NCBI RefSeq assembly: GCF_927798095.1
Contig: NZ_CAKMMF010000015.1
Span: forward strand, 83,866 to 147,865
Source of the DNA: Paenibacillus plantiphilus
GTDB lineage: Bacteria; Bacillota; Bacilli; Paenibacillales; Paenibacillaceae
DNA: 64,000 bases
Reading direction: 5' to 3'
The position numbers and the translations under genes are program-made. Under the pieces are notes generated by a model. That model saw only the letters and a program-made list of their open reading frames with translations, was not told the origin of the DNA and did no database searches. Of the stretch, positions 8,265 to 17,527 are shown piece by piece. Each line of letters opens with the position of its first letter. The stretch's first letter is position 1.

Positions 8265-9287
8265 CTATTCAATTTGCTGCAGCTCCTTTGATTGCCGCCA
8301 CACTGAAAGCTCGGGAGACAGCAGCATCTGCTTCGCTTTCGATTCAGGCTTATCAATCAAATCGATCAATCTTGCCACCGCTTCAATGCCCAGCTTGTAT
8401 GCATTGGATTGAATAAAGTGCACATCTTTGGTCAGATGGGAATAGTGCTCCGCTATCAAATCGAAACCGAACGATACGATAGGAATCGAGTGCGGTGCAT
8501 GCGGGTCCGTCAACAGCCGATTGATCAATCTCGTGAACAGCAGGCTGACCAGAATCCCATCGAGCCCATTTTCCTGAATGGCTGACATAATTTTTTGCAC
8601 ATAATCCGGATCATTAATATCATGTCGAATAATGTTCTCGCTCCTATAAGCGATTTGGTAAGAATTATGCGCCATCATGTAGCCAATCTCAAAGTCAGAC
8701 AGTCGTGTATGCAGTCCTGAGCCTGTGACCATCCCGATATTCGTCGCACCCTGCTTCAATAACAGCTCCACAGCCTCATAGGCTGCCTTCACATTGTCAT
8801 TATCAACACAATTGATCTTGAGATCCTTAGGCGGCTTCCCAACCAGTACAAACGGCATTTCCTCTGATTCCAATTGGTTCAAATAATGGTGGGAGTTTAT
8901 CGTTGTCGTAACAATCGCGCCATCGATCGGGAACGTTTTGTCGAACGGGATGACGAAATTTTCTGAGCCCTCCATCTCATTGAGCAGCAGCACTTTATAA
9001 TTTCGTTTCTCCGCTGCGGCCATCATCCCGTTAACCATCTTCAGGAAGAAAACATCCGTGTTTTCCGTGTCGGGATACTTGGAGCAATAGAGCCCAATAA
9101 TATTCGTCTTCCTGGAGGCGAAGCTTCTTGCTACAGCATTCGGCTTATAATGGAGCAGCTCGATTTGCTCGTGAATCCTCCTCTTAACCTCATCGGATAC
9201 GGACCGCTTGCCGCTAAGCACATAAGAAACTGTACTAATCGACACTCCGGCTCCTTCAGCTATATCTTTTATCGTTACCTTCTTCAT
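8265..9287 (-). CDS. LacI-family transcriptional regulator
   Basis: A 340-residue repressor. The N-terminal LacI HTH reads KKVTIKDIAEGAGVSISTVS, followed by the hinge helix region (NAVARSFASRKTN) and a periplasmic-binding-protein-like sugar sensor. ATG 9287 is selected because GGAGG lies 7 bases upstream; a longer frame to 9335 would run across a palindrome that looks like its own operator. It sits between the GH13 lipoprotein and the giant starch enzyme, all on one strand, so it probably controls starch or maltodextrin use. LacI-type palindromes occur at 9313 and upstream of the giant gene. The effector, probably a maltooligosaccharide, is inferred. Confidence 0.9.
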   Translation of the reverse strand: MKKVTIKDIAEGAGVSISTVSYVLSGKRSVSDEVKRRIHEQIELLHYKPNAVARSFASRKTNIIGLYCSKYPDTENTDVFFLKMVNGMMAAAEKRNYKVLLLNEMEGSENFVIPFDKTFPIDGAIVTTTINSHHYLNQLESEEMPFVLVGKPPKDLKINCVDNDNVKAAYEAVELLLKQGATNIGMVTGSGLHTRLSDFEIGYMMAHNSYQIAYRSENIIRHDINDPDYVQKIMSAIQENGLDGILVSLLFTRLINRLLTDPHAPHSIPIVSFGFDLIAEHYSHLTKDVHFIQSNAYKLGIEAVARLIDLIDKPESKAKQMLLSPELSVWRQSKELQQIE

Positions 9288-9312
9288 TCGGGTTCCTCCA
9301 TTGTTATAGCTA

Positions 9313-9326
9313 TCGAAGCGTTTCGA
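9313..9326. promoter_or_regulatory. LacI-type operator, probable autoregulatory site
   Basis: TCGAAGCGTTTCGA, a near-perfect palindrome with a central CG-type step, 26 bases upstream of the LacI-family start codon. Position and symmetry suit autorepression. Confidence 0.5.
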
Positions 9327-9400
9327 CATTTTCAAATATAGTTGGTTTCCTAATTTTTGTCAACGATTATTCAACAAGCTCGTACTGGCAGCTCATTTTC

Positions 9401-9457
9401 CTTTTGGCCGCTATCCCCCTCGCTCAGTGACTGAGCAAAGGGGATAGTGGTCAAAAG
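9401..9457. repeat. 57-bp palindromic element, compact form of the 652-880 element
   Basis: Arms 9401-9427 and 9431-9457 are 27 nt each, about 23 of 27 paired, with a 3-base loop. Core CTATCCCC and terminal CTCAG match both arms of the element at 652-880. It could fold into a very stable hairpin between the giant gene's terminator and the LacI gene. Confidence 0.6.
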
Positions 9458-9470
9458 AGACAAGAAAGGA

Positions 9471-9504
9471 CTGCCCGTAAGCAGCTAAACTGCTTCACGG
9501 ACAG
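9471..9504 (-). terminator. Terminator of the giant starch-enzyme gene
   Basis: Imperfect stem CTGCCCGTAAGCAG with CTGCTTCACGGACAG. On the minus strand it is followed by TCCTTTCTTGTCTCTTTT. It lies about 35 bases past the stop codon at 9538. Confidence 0.7.
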
Positions 9505-9537
9505 CCCATTCTATTCTTGCTTGCCAGCTACTCCATA

Positions 9538-12500
9538 TTAAGGAGTTACTGGAGTGCCTGTTACAATAGTTCCACTATTGAAAGTGGATGTTCCTGCATT
9601 GAAGAAATAGTTTTTCCCGCCATTGCTATCCCAATTTCCGGCTCCATTGTTGAAACATACCTCTGCCCGAGCCGCAGTGCCAATTGTCAGCGTTACTTTG
9701 CTGTAGCCAGCAATTTCTGAGGCCTGCATAACCTGACCCGGAGCCGATGTCCATGTTCCGCCTTCTGGACGCCAGTGAATATATGGAGCTGCATAACCTT
9801 GCTTGTAATAGATGGTGACAGTGTTCTCAGCTACAGGCACTGGAACGCCTGATGTGATCACTCCGCTTGAGAAGGTCGACACGCCTACTGGGAACTTGTA
9901 GTTTTGACCGCCATTGTTATCCCATGTGCCGCTGCCATTGTTGAATACAGCCTCCAAGCCGTTAGCTGTTCCTACATTCACTGTAAACTTGTTGTATCCA
10001 GCTATCTCGGATGCCTGCATCGCAACTCCCGGTGCAGTCGTCCAAGCTCCTCCAGTCGGACGATAGTGGATGTTAGGATTCGCGAAGCCTTTCTTGTAGT
10101 AGATCGTCACTTGCCCAGTTGCAGGCACATCATTGGTAGTGACCATAAGGCCAATGCTTAATGCCGACAAATTGCCTGCTACGTCGAATGCGCTCACTTG
10201 ATAGTTGTAAGCTGTGCTTGCTGTAAGTCCAGAATCCGTGTAAGAAGCCGTAGTTGATGTTCCGATCTTCGTATTTCCGCGCCATATTTCATAACCGGAA
10301 ACACCCTTGTTATCGGTCGATGGCGTCCAGATCAGACTGACCGATGTTTCGGTTTTACCGCTCGATGCAAGACCTGACGGTACAGTAGGCGCTTGCGTAT
10401 CAATTTCTGCAGCGGTAACTACCGTTGCTTCATTGCTTGCTGCTGACAGGTTGCCAGCTGCATCGTAAGCTTTAACGGTGTACTTGTAGGTTGTTTCTGC
10501 CGTTAAGCCTGTATCTGTGAAGCTTGTCGTTGCGGACGTGCCGATCTTCGCGCCATTGCGGAAGATCTCATAGCCTGTTACACCTACATTGTCGGTAGAA
10601 GCCGTCCAGGACAGGCTTGCCGTAGTGTCGGTACTACCCGTGGAAGCAAGGCTCGCAGGTATGCTTGGCGCTTGTGTATCCACTGTGTTCTCTTCTTCTG
10701 TAAGGAGTTTCATGTCATCCACGATAAAGCTTCCTGCGCCACCAGCTGCGGAGCCGCGAAGAATCGCGTAGACCCTAGCTCTAGTTGTACCTGCTGGCGT
10801 ATCGCCACTCAGTTGAAGCGGAATAAAGCCGCTCGTAGTTTGCGTGTAATCCTGCTTCTTGGTGCCAACCAAAGTGCTGCCATTAAAGAAGTCAACATAC
10901 AGCTGAACTCTTGCATTGGTCAGGCTGTCGATTTTGAATTGACCGCTTGCAATGTACGGCGTGTTCTCTGCAATTGGTACATATTGATTAATCATGACTG
11001 CATTGCCATTAGCCAGAGCGGAGCCCGAAATTTGCTGTGCGCTGCTTCCGGAAGCCACTGGTGTAGACACCACTTGGAATGCGGAAGTTACGCCTGCTGT
11101 TACGGATTTGTTCCAGCTATTCGCTATACCTGTCGTTCCCGTATAGGTTTCGAAGCCCGGGTTGACAACCAGGTTGCTAGTAGCAACATTCTGTGTCGTT
11201 ACGCTCAAAGGCTGGCTCGCATTGGACTGATTGCCCGCCGCATCCTTCGCCTTCACTGTCAAGCTGTAAGTCGTATTTGGCGTCAGACCTGTAACCGTGT
11301 AGCTGGTAACTGTTCCCACTACACTTCCGGCCAGTACGCTGCCATTATAGATGTCGTAGCCTGTTACACCAACGTTATCCGTGGATGCTGTCCATCCCAG
11401 AGTAACGCTGTTTGCCGTTTTAGCGCTTTCCACAAGGGAAGTTGGCGCTGTTGGCGGTTGTGTATCAGAACCGCTGTCCGTCTTAACGGAGATGCTGCTG
11501 CTCGCTGCTGATACTTTGCCTGCTGCATTATAGGCTTTGATTGTGTAGCTGTAAGTCGTATCCGCTGTCAGTCCTGTATCTGTGTACGAGGTAGTCGCAG
11601 TTGTTCCGACTTTCACACCATCGCGCCAAACCTCATAACCAGTTACACCCACAACGTCCGTAGATGCTGTCCAGCCGAGCGTGATACTGTTTGCAGTTTT
11701 GCCGCTTGCTGCCACGTTCGTAGGCGCTGTAGGCGGCTGCGAGACTGTAGCGTCCGTCGTAACGGAGATGCTGCTGCTCGCCGCAGATACATTGGTCGCT
11801 GCATCATAAGCTTTGACCGTATAGCTGTAAGCTGTATTAGCGGTAAGCCCTGAATCGGTGTAGGAAGTAGATGCTGTAGTTCCTACCTTCGTAGTGCCGC
11901 GCCATACTTCATATCCGGCTACAGCTACATTATCTGTAGATGCTGTCCAGCCAAGCGTTACGCTGGTTGCCGTTTTATTGGTTGCTGCCAGTGCCGTTGG
12001 AACGGATGGCGCCTCAGTATCCACGCCTTGCGGCGCTCCAATTGTGATCGTACCGGCTGAGAACGTTGAAGTTCCTGCTTGGAACTTGTAGTTTTGTCCG
12101 CCGTTATTATCCCATGTTCCGCTGCCATTGTTGAATACGGCTTCCAGACCGGAAGCGTCAGCAAGGTCAACGGTAAATTTGTTGTAGCCGCTCACTTCTG
12201 AAACAGCCATTCTCACTCCTGGCGCTACAGTCCATGCGCCGCCATTAGGACGGTAATGGATGTAAGGCGTTGTGTAGCCTTGCTTGTAGTAAATGGTCGC
12301 ACTGTTGCCCTTATCCGTTGTAGATACAGCGAATGGAGCGCTGAAGTCAGAAATATTGCCTTTTTTGTCATAGGCTTTAATGGTGTACGTGTAGCTCGTC
12401 AGTTGGGTCAAGCCGCTATCTGTGTAGCTTGCAGTTGCGGAGGTTCCCACTTTCGTACCGTTGCGATAAATTTCATATCCAGTAACTTTCACATCATCCG

Positions 12501-15006
12501 TCGAAGGCGTCCACGACAAGCTGATCGTCGTTTTGGAGCTTGCAGGAGAAGTGACAGCTGTTGGAATAGATGGAGCTGTTACATCATCAACTGGCGGTTT
12601 ATCCGTAATGAACGGATACGTACCTTCGATATCGCCATTAATGTCTTCTACAATCTTGCCGCCCTCACGTTTGAATTTACCTGTGCCGACGTATACCTGT
12701 TGAATATCGCTCTTCGTAACATTGCCCTTGGAGTCAACCGCTTCAATGTAGAAATCGAGCAGTTGATCGCGGTATTGGTTCAGGTACGTGAAATACAGAT
12801 CGCCGATCTCTTGAGCTGGCACTTTCTTAAACATTTGCGTCGAGCTTGCTTGCCACTCAACACCGTTCATATCCGGTTTCAGATCGCGCTTGTTCATAGG
12901 ATATTCAACCCAATTGCCAACCTTGGCTGGATCGATTCCAGGAACATTCTGTGCTTTCAGAGCCGCTGGATCGTACACGCGGAAAGTGTTGTCCGATGCA
13001 TCTGCGGATTTGTTGGTATGGGTACGGATTTTCAGCTTAATGTCTGTGATGCCGTTCAAATCATACGCGTACGTATAGATACCGAACGTATTGTCGAAGT
13101 AATGCAGAGTCCATCCTTGGGATTTATCCACATTCGCGCTGCCTGGGTTGTACGGCCATCTCTGAGGCCACCAGACAGATGGACCCGTCTTGTCTTTGCT
13201 TGCGTTGCTTGTTACATAAGGCTTCGAGAAGTGCAAGGATTGATTGAATGAAAGCGTCGGTTTAACGCCATCATCGACATTCTCATCATAGTAACCGAAG
13301 CCCGAATCAAGCGCTGGGATCAGGAAGTACCATGACAATTCAGCCGGATTCGCTCCTCCTGCATAATTGTTTGAAGCATTTCCCTTAACCGGAAACGACA
13401 TCATCCACGGATTCAATTGATTGCCTTGGTAGGTCACTTGACGATCAAGCTCGGTCGTCGGCGACCAGTGATTCGGATTATCGTCGAGCCAGATTTGCTC
13501 TGCTGTTTTCGCATAGTTAAGCGCAGCTTGCAGCAATGCAAAGTTCCGCTCCAAATAATGGTATCCGTACTCGAAGGAAACAGTCATTCCGTCTTGTTGT
13601 CCGGAAAGATTCTTCTTAGGCTCGTAGTCTGTTCCATTCACACGGTTGAAATCTGCAAACTGACCTTTCCAGATTCCGAAAGGCAGCTTCCAGTGATGCC
13701 ATTGCGGATCAGAAGAAGAGTCGCGCGTATCAATCCAGGAGCCATCCTGAACGTGTACAACATCGCTTGCAGGCGGCGTATTATTGACCAAGTACTCATC
13801 AATACCGATACCTTTAACGCCAGAATCGCTGTAAGTGACATTGCCGGCATTCCGCCAGGTTCCTTCGTCCCCTGCACGTCCTTGCGAGTTGTCGCCATCA
13901 TGAGCGATAACGAAGAACTGCTTCTGCGGCACCAAGCCCTCGAACGGCTTCAGCGCTTTGGCTGTTACAGAGCCTTGGTAGCCTTCCTCCCAAGATTCCG
14001 CTTGAGCAACAGGAACGCCTACGATTTTGGATTCGCGGCCCGTTGTCGGATCAACATATTTCACCCAGTGAGGCGTCGATGCGAACGGGAATTTATTGTG
14101 AGTAACCTGCTGTTCATTGAACATAGGCTGTGAAACCCATGAACCCACATTGCTGACATTCTGAAGACTAGCTCTGTTAGGCGGGGATACCATCGTATCC
14201 TTGCCCGGATCGTTCAAATACGGGTAATCCTTCAACGTTCTGGAGAAGTGATTGTTCCCGATTACCGACCACTTAATGCCAAGCTTCTCCAAGACAGGAA
14301 TAATCCGTTCCGAGAAGCCAAGCTCCGTCGGGAAAAAGCCATTGGAGGACTTGAAATCATTACCTAAGAAATATGGCTGTGCAAAAGTAACATTCTGATA
14401 AATGAGATCTTTGAGCATATACTCATTTCCAGTGAGCGGTCCCATGGAGTGATGGCCTGTAAAATGGATCATATCCATCGTCCGTTTGCCGCTTGGGGTC
14501 TTCAGCGTGTTGTACGCATTCTTCCAAGGAGTGCCCCAATTGACATTGTTGTACCCACCAAGGTTGTTCGTGTACATGAAGCTGTTGACGTTGTTGACAG
14601 CAGATGCAGACATCGTGACCTGCATTTGTGCTGATGGATGATTAGTCTTCAGCGACTGTGCTACGCTCCAAGGCCAGTATTGATACGCGCCTACCTTGGC
14701 ATGATGGGAATAGTAACTGACCAAGTCATCATGCGGCATCGGGCTGCCATTAGGCAAGAAATAAGGATAATTCGCCGGAGGGCTGTTCTTAAGATCGATA
14801 ACTTGCCCGTCGTACATGTAGCGAACCTCTCCACCTACAGGAGTGCTCGCATACTTCGAAGTATCATAATAAGGCCAGAAATTCGGCATATGATTATGAT
14901 ACACATGGGACGCTGCGATTTCAGCGAATGCAAAGCTCGGTGATATAAGCGAGCTGATCAGCACGCTTACTAGCATCACTCTTCTCAATAAAGACAATTT
15001 TTTCAT
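9538..15006 (-). CDS. Secreted multidomain starch-degrading enzyme, GH119/GH57-like, with FnIII and CBM25 modules
   Basis: 1822 residues with a Sec signal peptide (cleavage after SPSFAFA). The catalytic region covers about residues 30-800: HVYHNHMPNFWPYYD, then FFPTELGFSE with Glu228, then FFVIAHDGDNSQG with Asp370. The 142-residue spacing equals that recalled for the catalytic Glu and Asp of the GH119 alpha-amylase IgtZ, a GH57 relative. Then, approximately: FnIII-1 (805-900), CBM25-1 (902-990), FnIII-2, -3, -4 (993-1273), a carbohydrate-binding-like beta domain starting NLVVNPGFE (1275-1440), FnIII-5 and -6 (1442-1625), CBM25-2 and CBM25-3 (1632-1816). CBM25 modules bind raw starch (YYKQGY, IHYRP, FNNGSGTWDNNGG). 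AAGGTG precedes the ATG. Upstream lie a promoter and several LacI/cre-like sites. The catalytic family is assigned from motifs only. Confidence 0.85.
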   Translation of the reverse strand: MKKLSLLRRVMLVSVLISSLISPSFAFAEIAASHVYHNHMPNFWPYYDTSKYASTPVGGEVRYMYDGQVIDLKNSPPANYPYFLPNGSPMPHDDLVSYYSHHAKVGAYQYWPWSVAQSLKTNHPSAQMQVTMSASAVNNVNSFMYTNNLGGYNNVNWGTPWKNAYNTLKTPSGKRTMDMIHFTGHHSMGPLTGNEYMLKDLIYQNVTFAQPYFLGNDFKSSNGFFPTELGFSERIIPVLEKLGIKWSVIGNNHFSRTLKDYPYLNDPGKDTMVSPPNRASLQNVSNVGSWVSQPMFNEQQVTHNKFPFASTPHWVKYVDPTTGRESKIVGVPVAQAESWEEGYQGSVTAKALKPFEGLVPQKQFFVIAHDGDNSQGRAGDEGTWRNAGNVTYSDSGVKGIGIDEYLVNNTPPASDVVHVQDGSWIDTRDSSSDPQWHHWKLPFGIWKGQFADFNRVNGTDYEPKKNLSGQQDGMTVSFEYGYHYLERNFALLQAALNYAKTAEQIWLDDNPNHWSPTTELDRQVTYQGNQLNPWMMSFPVKGNASNNYAGGANPAELSWYFLIPALDSGFGYYDENVDDGVKPTLSFNQSLHFSKPYVTSNASKDKTGPSVWWPQRWPYNPGSANVDKSQGWTLHYFDNTFGIYTYAYDLNGITDIKLKIRTHTNKSADASDNTFRVYDPAALKAQNVPGIDPAKVGNWVEYPMNKRDLKPDMNGVEWQASSTQMFKKVPAQEIGDLYFTYLNQYRDQLLDFYIEAVDSKGNVTKSDIQQVYVGTGKFKREGGKIVEDINGDIEGTYPFITDKPPVDDVTAPSIPTAVTSPASSKTTISLSWTPSTDDVKVTGYEIYRNGTKVGTSATASYTDSGLTQLTSYTYTIKAYDKKGNISDFSAPFAVSTTDKGNSATIYYKQGYTTPYIHYRPNGGAWTVAPGVRMAVSEVSGYNKFTVDLADASGLEAVFNNGSGTWDNNGGQNYKFQAGTSTFSAGTITIGAPQGVDTEAPSVPTALAATNKTATSVTLGWTASTDNVAVAGYEVWRGTTKVGTTASTSYTDSGLTANTAYSYTVKAYDAATNVSAASSSISVTTDATVSQPPTAPTNVAASGKTANSITLGWTASTDVVGVTGYEVWRDGVKVGTTATTSYTDTGLTADTTYSYTIKAYNAAGKVSAASSSISVKTDSGSDTQPPTAPTSLVESAKTANSVTLGWTASTDNVGVTGYDIYNGSVLAGSVVGTVTSYTVTGLTPNTTYSLTVKAKDAAGNQSNASQPLSVTTQNVATSNLVVNPGFETYTGTTGIANSWNKSVTAGVTSAFQVVSTPVASGSSAQQISGSALANGNAVMINQYVPIAENTPYIASGQFKIDSLTNARVQLYVDFFNGSTLVGTKKQDYTQTTSGFIPLQLSGDTPAGTTRARVYAILRGSAAGGAGSFIVDDMKLLTEEENTVDTQAPSIPASLASTGSTDTTASLSWTASTDNVGVTGYEIFRNGAKIGTSATTSFTDTGLTAETTYKYTVKAYDAAGNLSAASNEATVVTAAEIDTQAPTVPSGLASSGKTETSVSLIWTPSTDNKGVSGYEIWRGNTKIGTSTTASYTDSGLTASTAYNYQVSAFDVAGNLSALSIGLMVTTNDVPATGQVTIYYKKGFANPNIHYRPTGGAWTTAPGVAMQASEIAGYNKFTVNVGTANGLEAVFNNGSGTWDNNGGQNYKFPVGVSTFSSGVITSGVPVPVAENTVTIYYKQGYAAPYIHWRPEGGTWTSAPGQVMQASEIAGYSKVTLTIGTAARAEVCFNNGAGNWDSNGGKNYFFNAGTSTFNSGTIVTGTPVTP

Positions 15007-15034
15007 AATGCACCTTCTTCAAACAAATTTGTTG

Positions 15035-15048
15035 CGCAAACGTTTACA
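15035..15048. promoter_or_regulatory. cre/LacI-like operator in the leader of the giant gene
   Basis: Minus-strand TGTAAACGTTTGCG resembles the CcpA cre consensus TGWAANCGNTNWCA, with two mismatches at its end, and has the LacI-type AAACGTTT centre. It lies about 30 bases upstream of the start codon, where binding would act as a roadblock. Confidence 0.5.
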
Positions 15049-15154
15049 CAATGTTGCGCGTTCTCTCTCATCTCGTATTGCTTTATTGATAGCAGGGAGA
15101 TAAAAATATGTATGTACTTCCCTCGCTATCAGTCTTTATGATCGCCCCCTTTAG

Positions 15155-15168
15155 TTAAAGCGCTTACA
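15155..15168. promoter_or_regulatory. cre-like site next to the promoter of the giant gene
   Basis: Minus-strand TGTAAGCGCTTTAA matches cre (TGWAANCGNTNWCA) except near the end. It sits just downstream of the predicted -10, a standard position for carbon catabolite repression. Confidence 0.55.
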
Positions 15169-15174
15169 GAAACC

Positions 15175-15203
15175 GGTATAGTAAAGCAATGCGATTCGGG
15201 CAA
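15175..15203 (-). promoter_or_regulatory. Predicted sigma-A promoter of the giant gene
   Basis: TTGCCC (complement of 15198-15203), 17-base spacer, TATACC (complement of 15175-15180). The -10 is overlapped by an operator half-site GAAACCGGTATA. Confidence 0.5.
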
Positions 15204-15237
15204 TAATAAGAGTGCGATGCGTTTAACTTGATGTAAG

Positions 15238-15249
15238 GAAACCGGTTTC
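15238..15249. promoter_or_regulatory. Perfect LacI-type palindrome GAAACCGGTTTC
   Basis: A 12-bp perfect palindrome about 35 bases upstream of the predicted -35. Its half GAAACCGG recurs at 15169-15176 over the -10, about 69 bases away, which would allow looping by a LacI-family tetramer or dimer pair. Confidence 0.55.
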
Positions 15250-15414
15250 AATCGCGATTTTAATTTAGCATGATCCTACCAATAAATCAATCCATTATAA
15301 CGAGTCTGAGATTTCTTTAATCTAAAATAATTGATTCCATAACATATATTACATTTATTTACTTATAGACCTTTCGTAATAGGCAGTTTGGCTTATAGAT
15401 TTTCAAGATATGAT

Positions 15415-15440
15415 GTCGGGGAAGGGAGATCTTCCCCGAC
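15415..15440. terminator. Hairpin terminator
   Basis: 10-bp stem GTCGGGGAAG/CTTCCCCGAC with a 6-base loop. The plus-strand tail TCTTGTCTTATTCTT is T-rich; the minus-strand tail is weaker. It lies 40 bases after the minus-strand lipoprotein gene. About 165 bases between it and the LacI palindrome hold nothing recognised. Confidence 0.6.
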
Positions 15441-15479
15441 TCTTGTCTTATTCTTACGCTGTACGCGCATCCATTCGTG

Positions 15480-16406
15480 CTATTCCGTCACATTGACAAC
15501 ATAAGGTACGGTGAAAGCATTCCCTTCATGCTGAAACTGTCCCCAAATTTTATACACACCACGCTTAGAAAATGTCGTTGCAAAGCTCGCAACCGGCCCA
15601 GCAGCATGCTCATCAATCGGATGGACATGGATGTATTCTCCGGCATCCTCAGATAAAATAACAACATGGCCAACAGCGCCCAGATAAGGGTCCAGGTTCG
15701 TAATCTCCTTCTTGGAATCCGCCGCTCGGATATGAAAGGACAACGTAACCTCTTCTCCAGCCTTGCTGCTGCTCATTTGCATCTCGACCTCTTTGCCGGC
15801 CTCCTCCTTCACAAGCGCCTTGTCAGGCTTAACCTCAGAATGGCTGCTCGCCTTCCCGCTTACTTCTACCCAATCACTCTTCGTAACAGCAGAGCCTCCA
15901 GCGGGCATGAAGTCCGCGAACAGCTTATATTCCCCGCCCGCAGGGAATGTCGTCTTGATCGTAAACTTTCCGCCGCCTTCATAGGCCGGATGGATATGAT
16001 TGAAGTAGCCCAGGCTGTGATCCACAATTATAAGATGAAGCAGCTTCTCATGATTTTCTGTAAAGTCACTGATTGGCACGCCATCTTCTCCAGCAATTGT
16101 AATCGTCAATTCAGTTTCTTCATTAGCTATGGGCGCTTCGCTGTCAAAGGTGAAAGACGCCTTCACCTGATCCTCTGCCTGCGCTGCATGATCATTATGG
16201 GAACCTCCATGATTGCCATGACCTCCACTTGACATGCCCTCATCGGCAGAAGCGATTGCTGGCTTATCCGTTCCACTCGCCGAGTGATCTTCAGCCCCAT
16301 GATTATTATGACCTGTCTCCTTGCTGCACGCGCTTGGCAGTGCTGCAAGCAGCAGTGCTGCTGCTAATACCTTCAACAAACTAAGCTGCTTCATTATACA
16401 TTCCAC
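15480..16406 (-). CDS. His-rich lipoprotein with two YtkA-like repeats, probable metal-binding
   Basis: About 308 residues from a GTG at 16406, preceded by AGGAGAAAGC; an ATG four codons in lacks a good site. The N-terminal signal ends ALPSAC, an imperfect lipobox. It is followed by a His/Gly/Ser/Asp-rich linker (HNNHGAEDH, GGHGNHGGSHNDH) that could chelate metal such as copper. Two similar beta domains follow, each with a FNHIHP or YIHVHP motif (LLHLIIVDHSLGYFNHIHP and VGHVVILSEDAGEYIHVHP), resembling YtkA-like domains found beside copper-handling proteins. No copper ATPase or CopZ gene is adjacent. The metal role is inferred from histidines only. Confidence 0.75.
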   Translation of the reverse strand: MECIMKQLSLLKVLAAALLLAALPSACSKETGHNNHGAEDHSASGTDKPAIASADEGMSSGGHGNHGGSHNDHAAQAEDQVKASFTFDSEAPIANEETELTITIAGEDGVPISDFTENHEKLLHLIIVDHSLGYFNHIHPAYEGGGKFTIKTTFPAGGEYKLFADFMPAGGSAVTKSDWVEVSGKASSHSEVKPDKALVKEEAGKEVEMQMSSSKAGEEVTLSFHIRAADSKKEITNLDPYLGAVGHVVILSEDAGEYIHVHPIDEHAAGPVASFATTFSKRGVYKIWGQFQHEGNAFTVPYVVNVTE

Positions 16407-16690
16407 GCTTTCTCCTACCAGTTTAGGCGTAAAGAGCATTGTTGACTGCCTTGCTCCGGGAAGCCTATCATTTGAATTGTTGTCTGATCGGTTGCATTTC
16501 ATACTGCTGCTCCTTCACAAATATACCCCCACTCCCTGTCCATTCTTGCTTGCTCGGACATTTCTATACCCCTTAAATTGAATACATCGGTGTTGGAACA
16601 GCATGCCCCCTTCTGAATGCGAAACCGCCTTTTATGAAACGATAACTAGGAATGGAATAAAGTCATGTTATCTGCAAAGGATGGAGATTC

Positions 16691-17446
16691 ATGCTCGTAC
16701 GCAATTGTTTGATTGGCATCTTGAGTGTTATGGTGCTGCTAGCCGCTGCTGAAACGAATGGGCAGCCTTTGAAGAAGGACCGCTTTTATTATGAGAAGAA
16801 GGGAGAGATGATTTGGGAGGTTCAAACGAAGCAGAAGCTTATCGCTTTAACTTTCGATGATGGGCCAGACCCCGTCCAAACGAATGAAATATTGGACTTG
16901 CTGGAGCAGTATGATGCGAAATGCACTTTTTTCGTTGTTGGCAAACGTGTTTCCCAATATCCCGAAATTGCGAAGCGGATTGTCGCCGAGAAGCATGAGA
17001 TCGCGAACCATACGTACAGCCACACCTACTTCCATATCCCCGCTGCCGAAAATATTGTAAGAAATGAAATAGAACGAACAGAAGATGAAATTTATAAAGC
17101 TACCGGGCGAAAATCCGTTCTGTTCCGTCCTCCAGGCGGCAAGTACGACGAAACAATCATTAAAGTTTCTAACGGGATGGGCTTAGTTCCCGTCATGTGG
17201 TCATGGCATCAGGACACACAGGATTGGAGAAGACCGGGTGTTCAACACATTCTCAATAAGGTGCTGCGCAACGCCAGGAATGGCGACATTGTACTCTTCC
17301 ATGACCATGTGCAAGGCAAATCACAAACGATCCGTGCATTAGAGCTTATTTTGCCTGAACTGCATGCTCGCGGTTTCCGCATGGTCACCGTATCGGAATT
17401 AATCAAATCGTCAATTGCCGAGACGCATCAGCGTACAGGCAGCTAA
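16691..17446 (+). CDS. Polysaccharide deacetylase (NodB domain, carbohydrate esterase 4)
   Basis: A 251-residue exported enzyme expected to remove N-acetyl groups from peptidoglycan or chitin-like polymers. It has an N-terminal hydrophobic signal or anchor. CE4 motifs appear in order: TFDDGPDP (motif 1, base and metal Asp), HTYSHTY in EIANHTYSHTYFHI (motif 2 metal His pair), RPPGG (motif 3), WSWHQDTQDW (motif 4) and IVLFHDH (motif 5). GGATGGAG precedes the ATG. It is followed 80 bases later by a sporulation-type lipoprotein gene in the same direction, so a role in spore cortex or sporulating-cell wall is plausible, as for B. subtilis PdaA/PdaB relatives, but is not shown. Confidence 0.92.
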   Translation: MLVRNCLIGILSVMVLLAAAETNGQPLKKDRFYYEKKGEMIWEVQTKQKLIALTFDDGPDPVQTNEILDLLEQYDAKCTFFVVGKRVSQYPEIAKRIVAEKHEIANHTYSHTYFHIPAAENIVRNEIERTEDEIYKATGRKSVLFRPPGGKYDETIIKVSNGMGLVPVMWSWHQDTQDWRRPGVQHILNKVLRNARNGDIVLFHDHVQGKSQTIRALELILPELHARGFRMVTVSELIKSSIAETHQRTGS

Positions 17447-17527
17447 TGGCCGTATGGATGCAATTGATTCCCAGCATAATCATCATAACGCCGTAGCATT
17501 CTACACTCAGGAGGTGACAAAACAAAC

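Noticed and set aside
12256..13251. Long plus-strand open frame opposite the giant enzyme gene
   Set aside because: It has no ribosome binding site, domain or hydrophobic pattern; it is the antisense shadow of a repetitive FnIII/CBM25 coding region. The same holds for 33572-34108, 36175-36627 and other long antisense frames in the NRPS genes.
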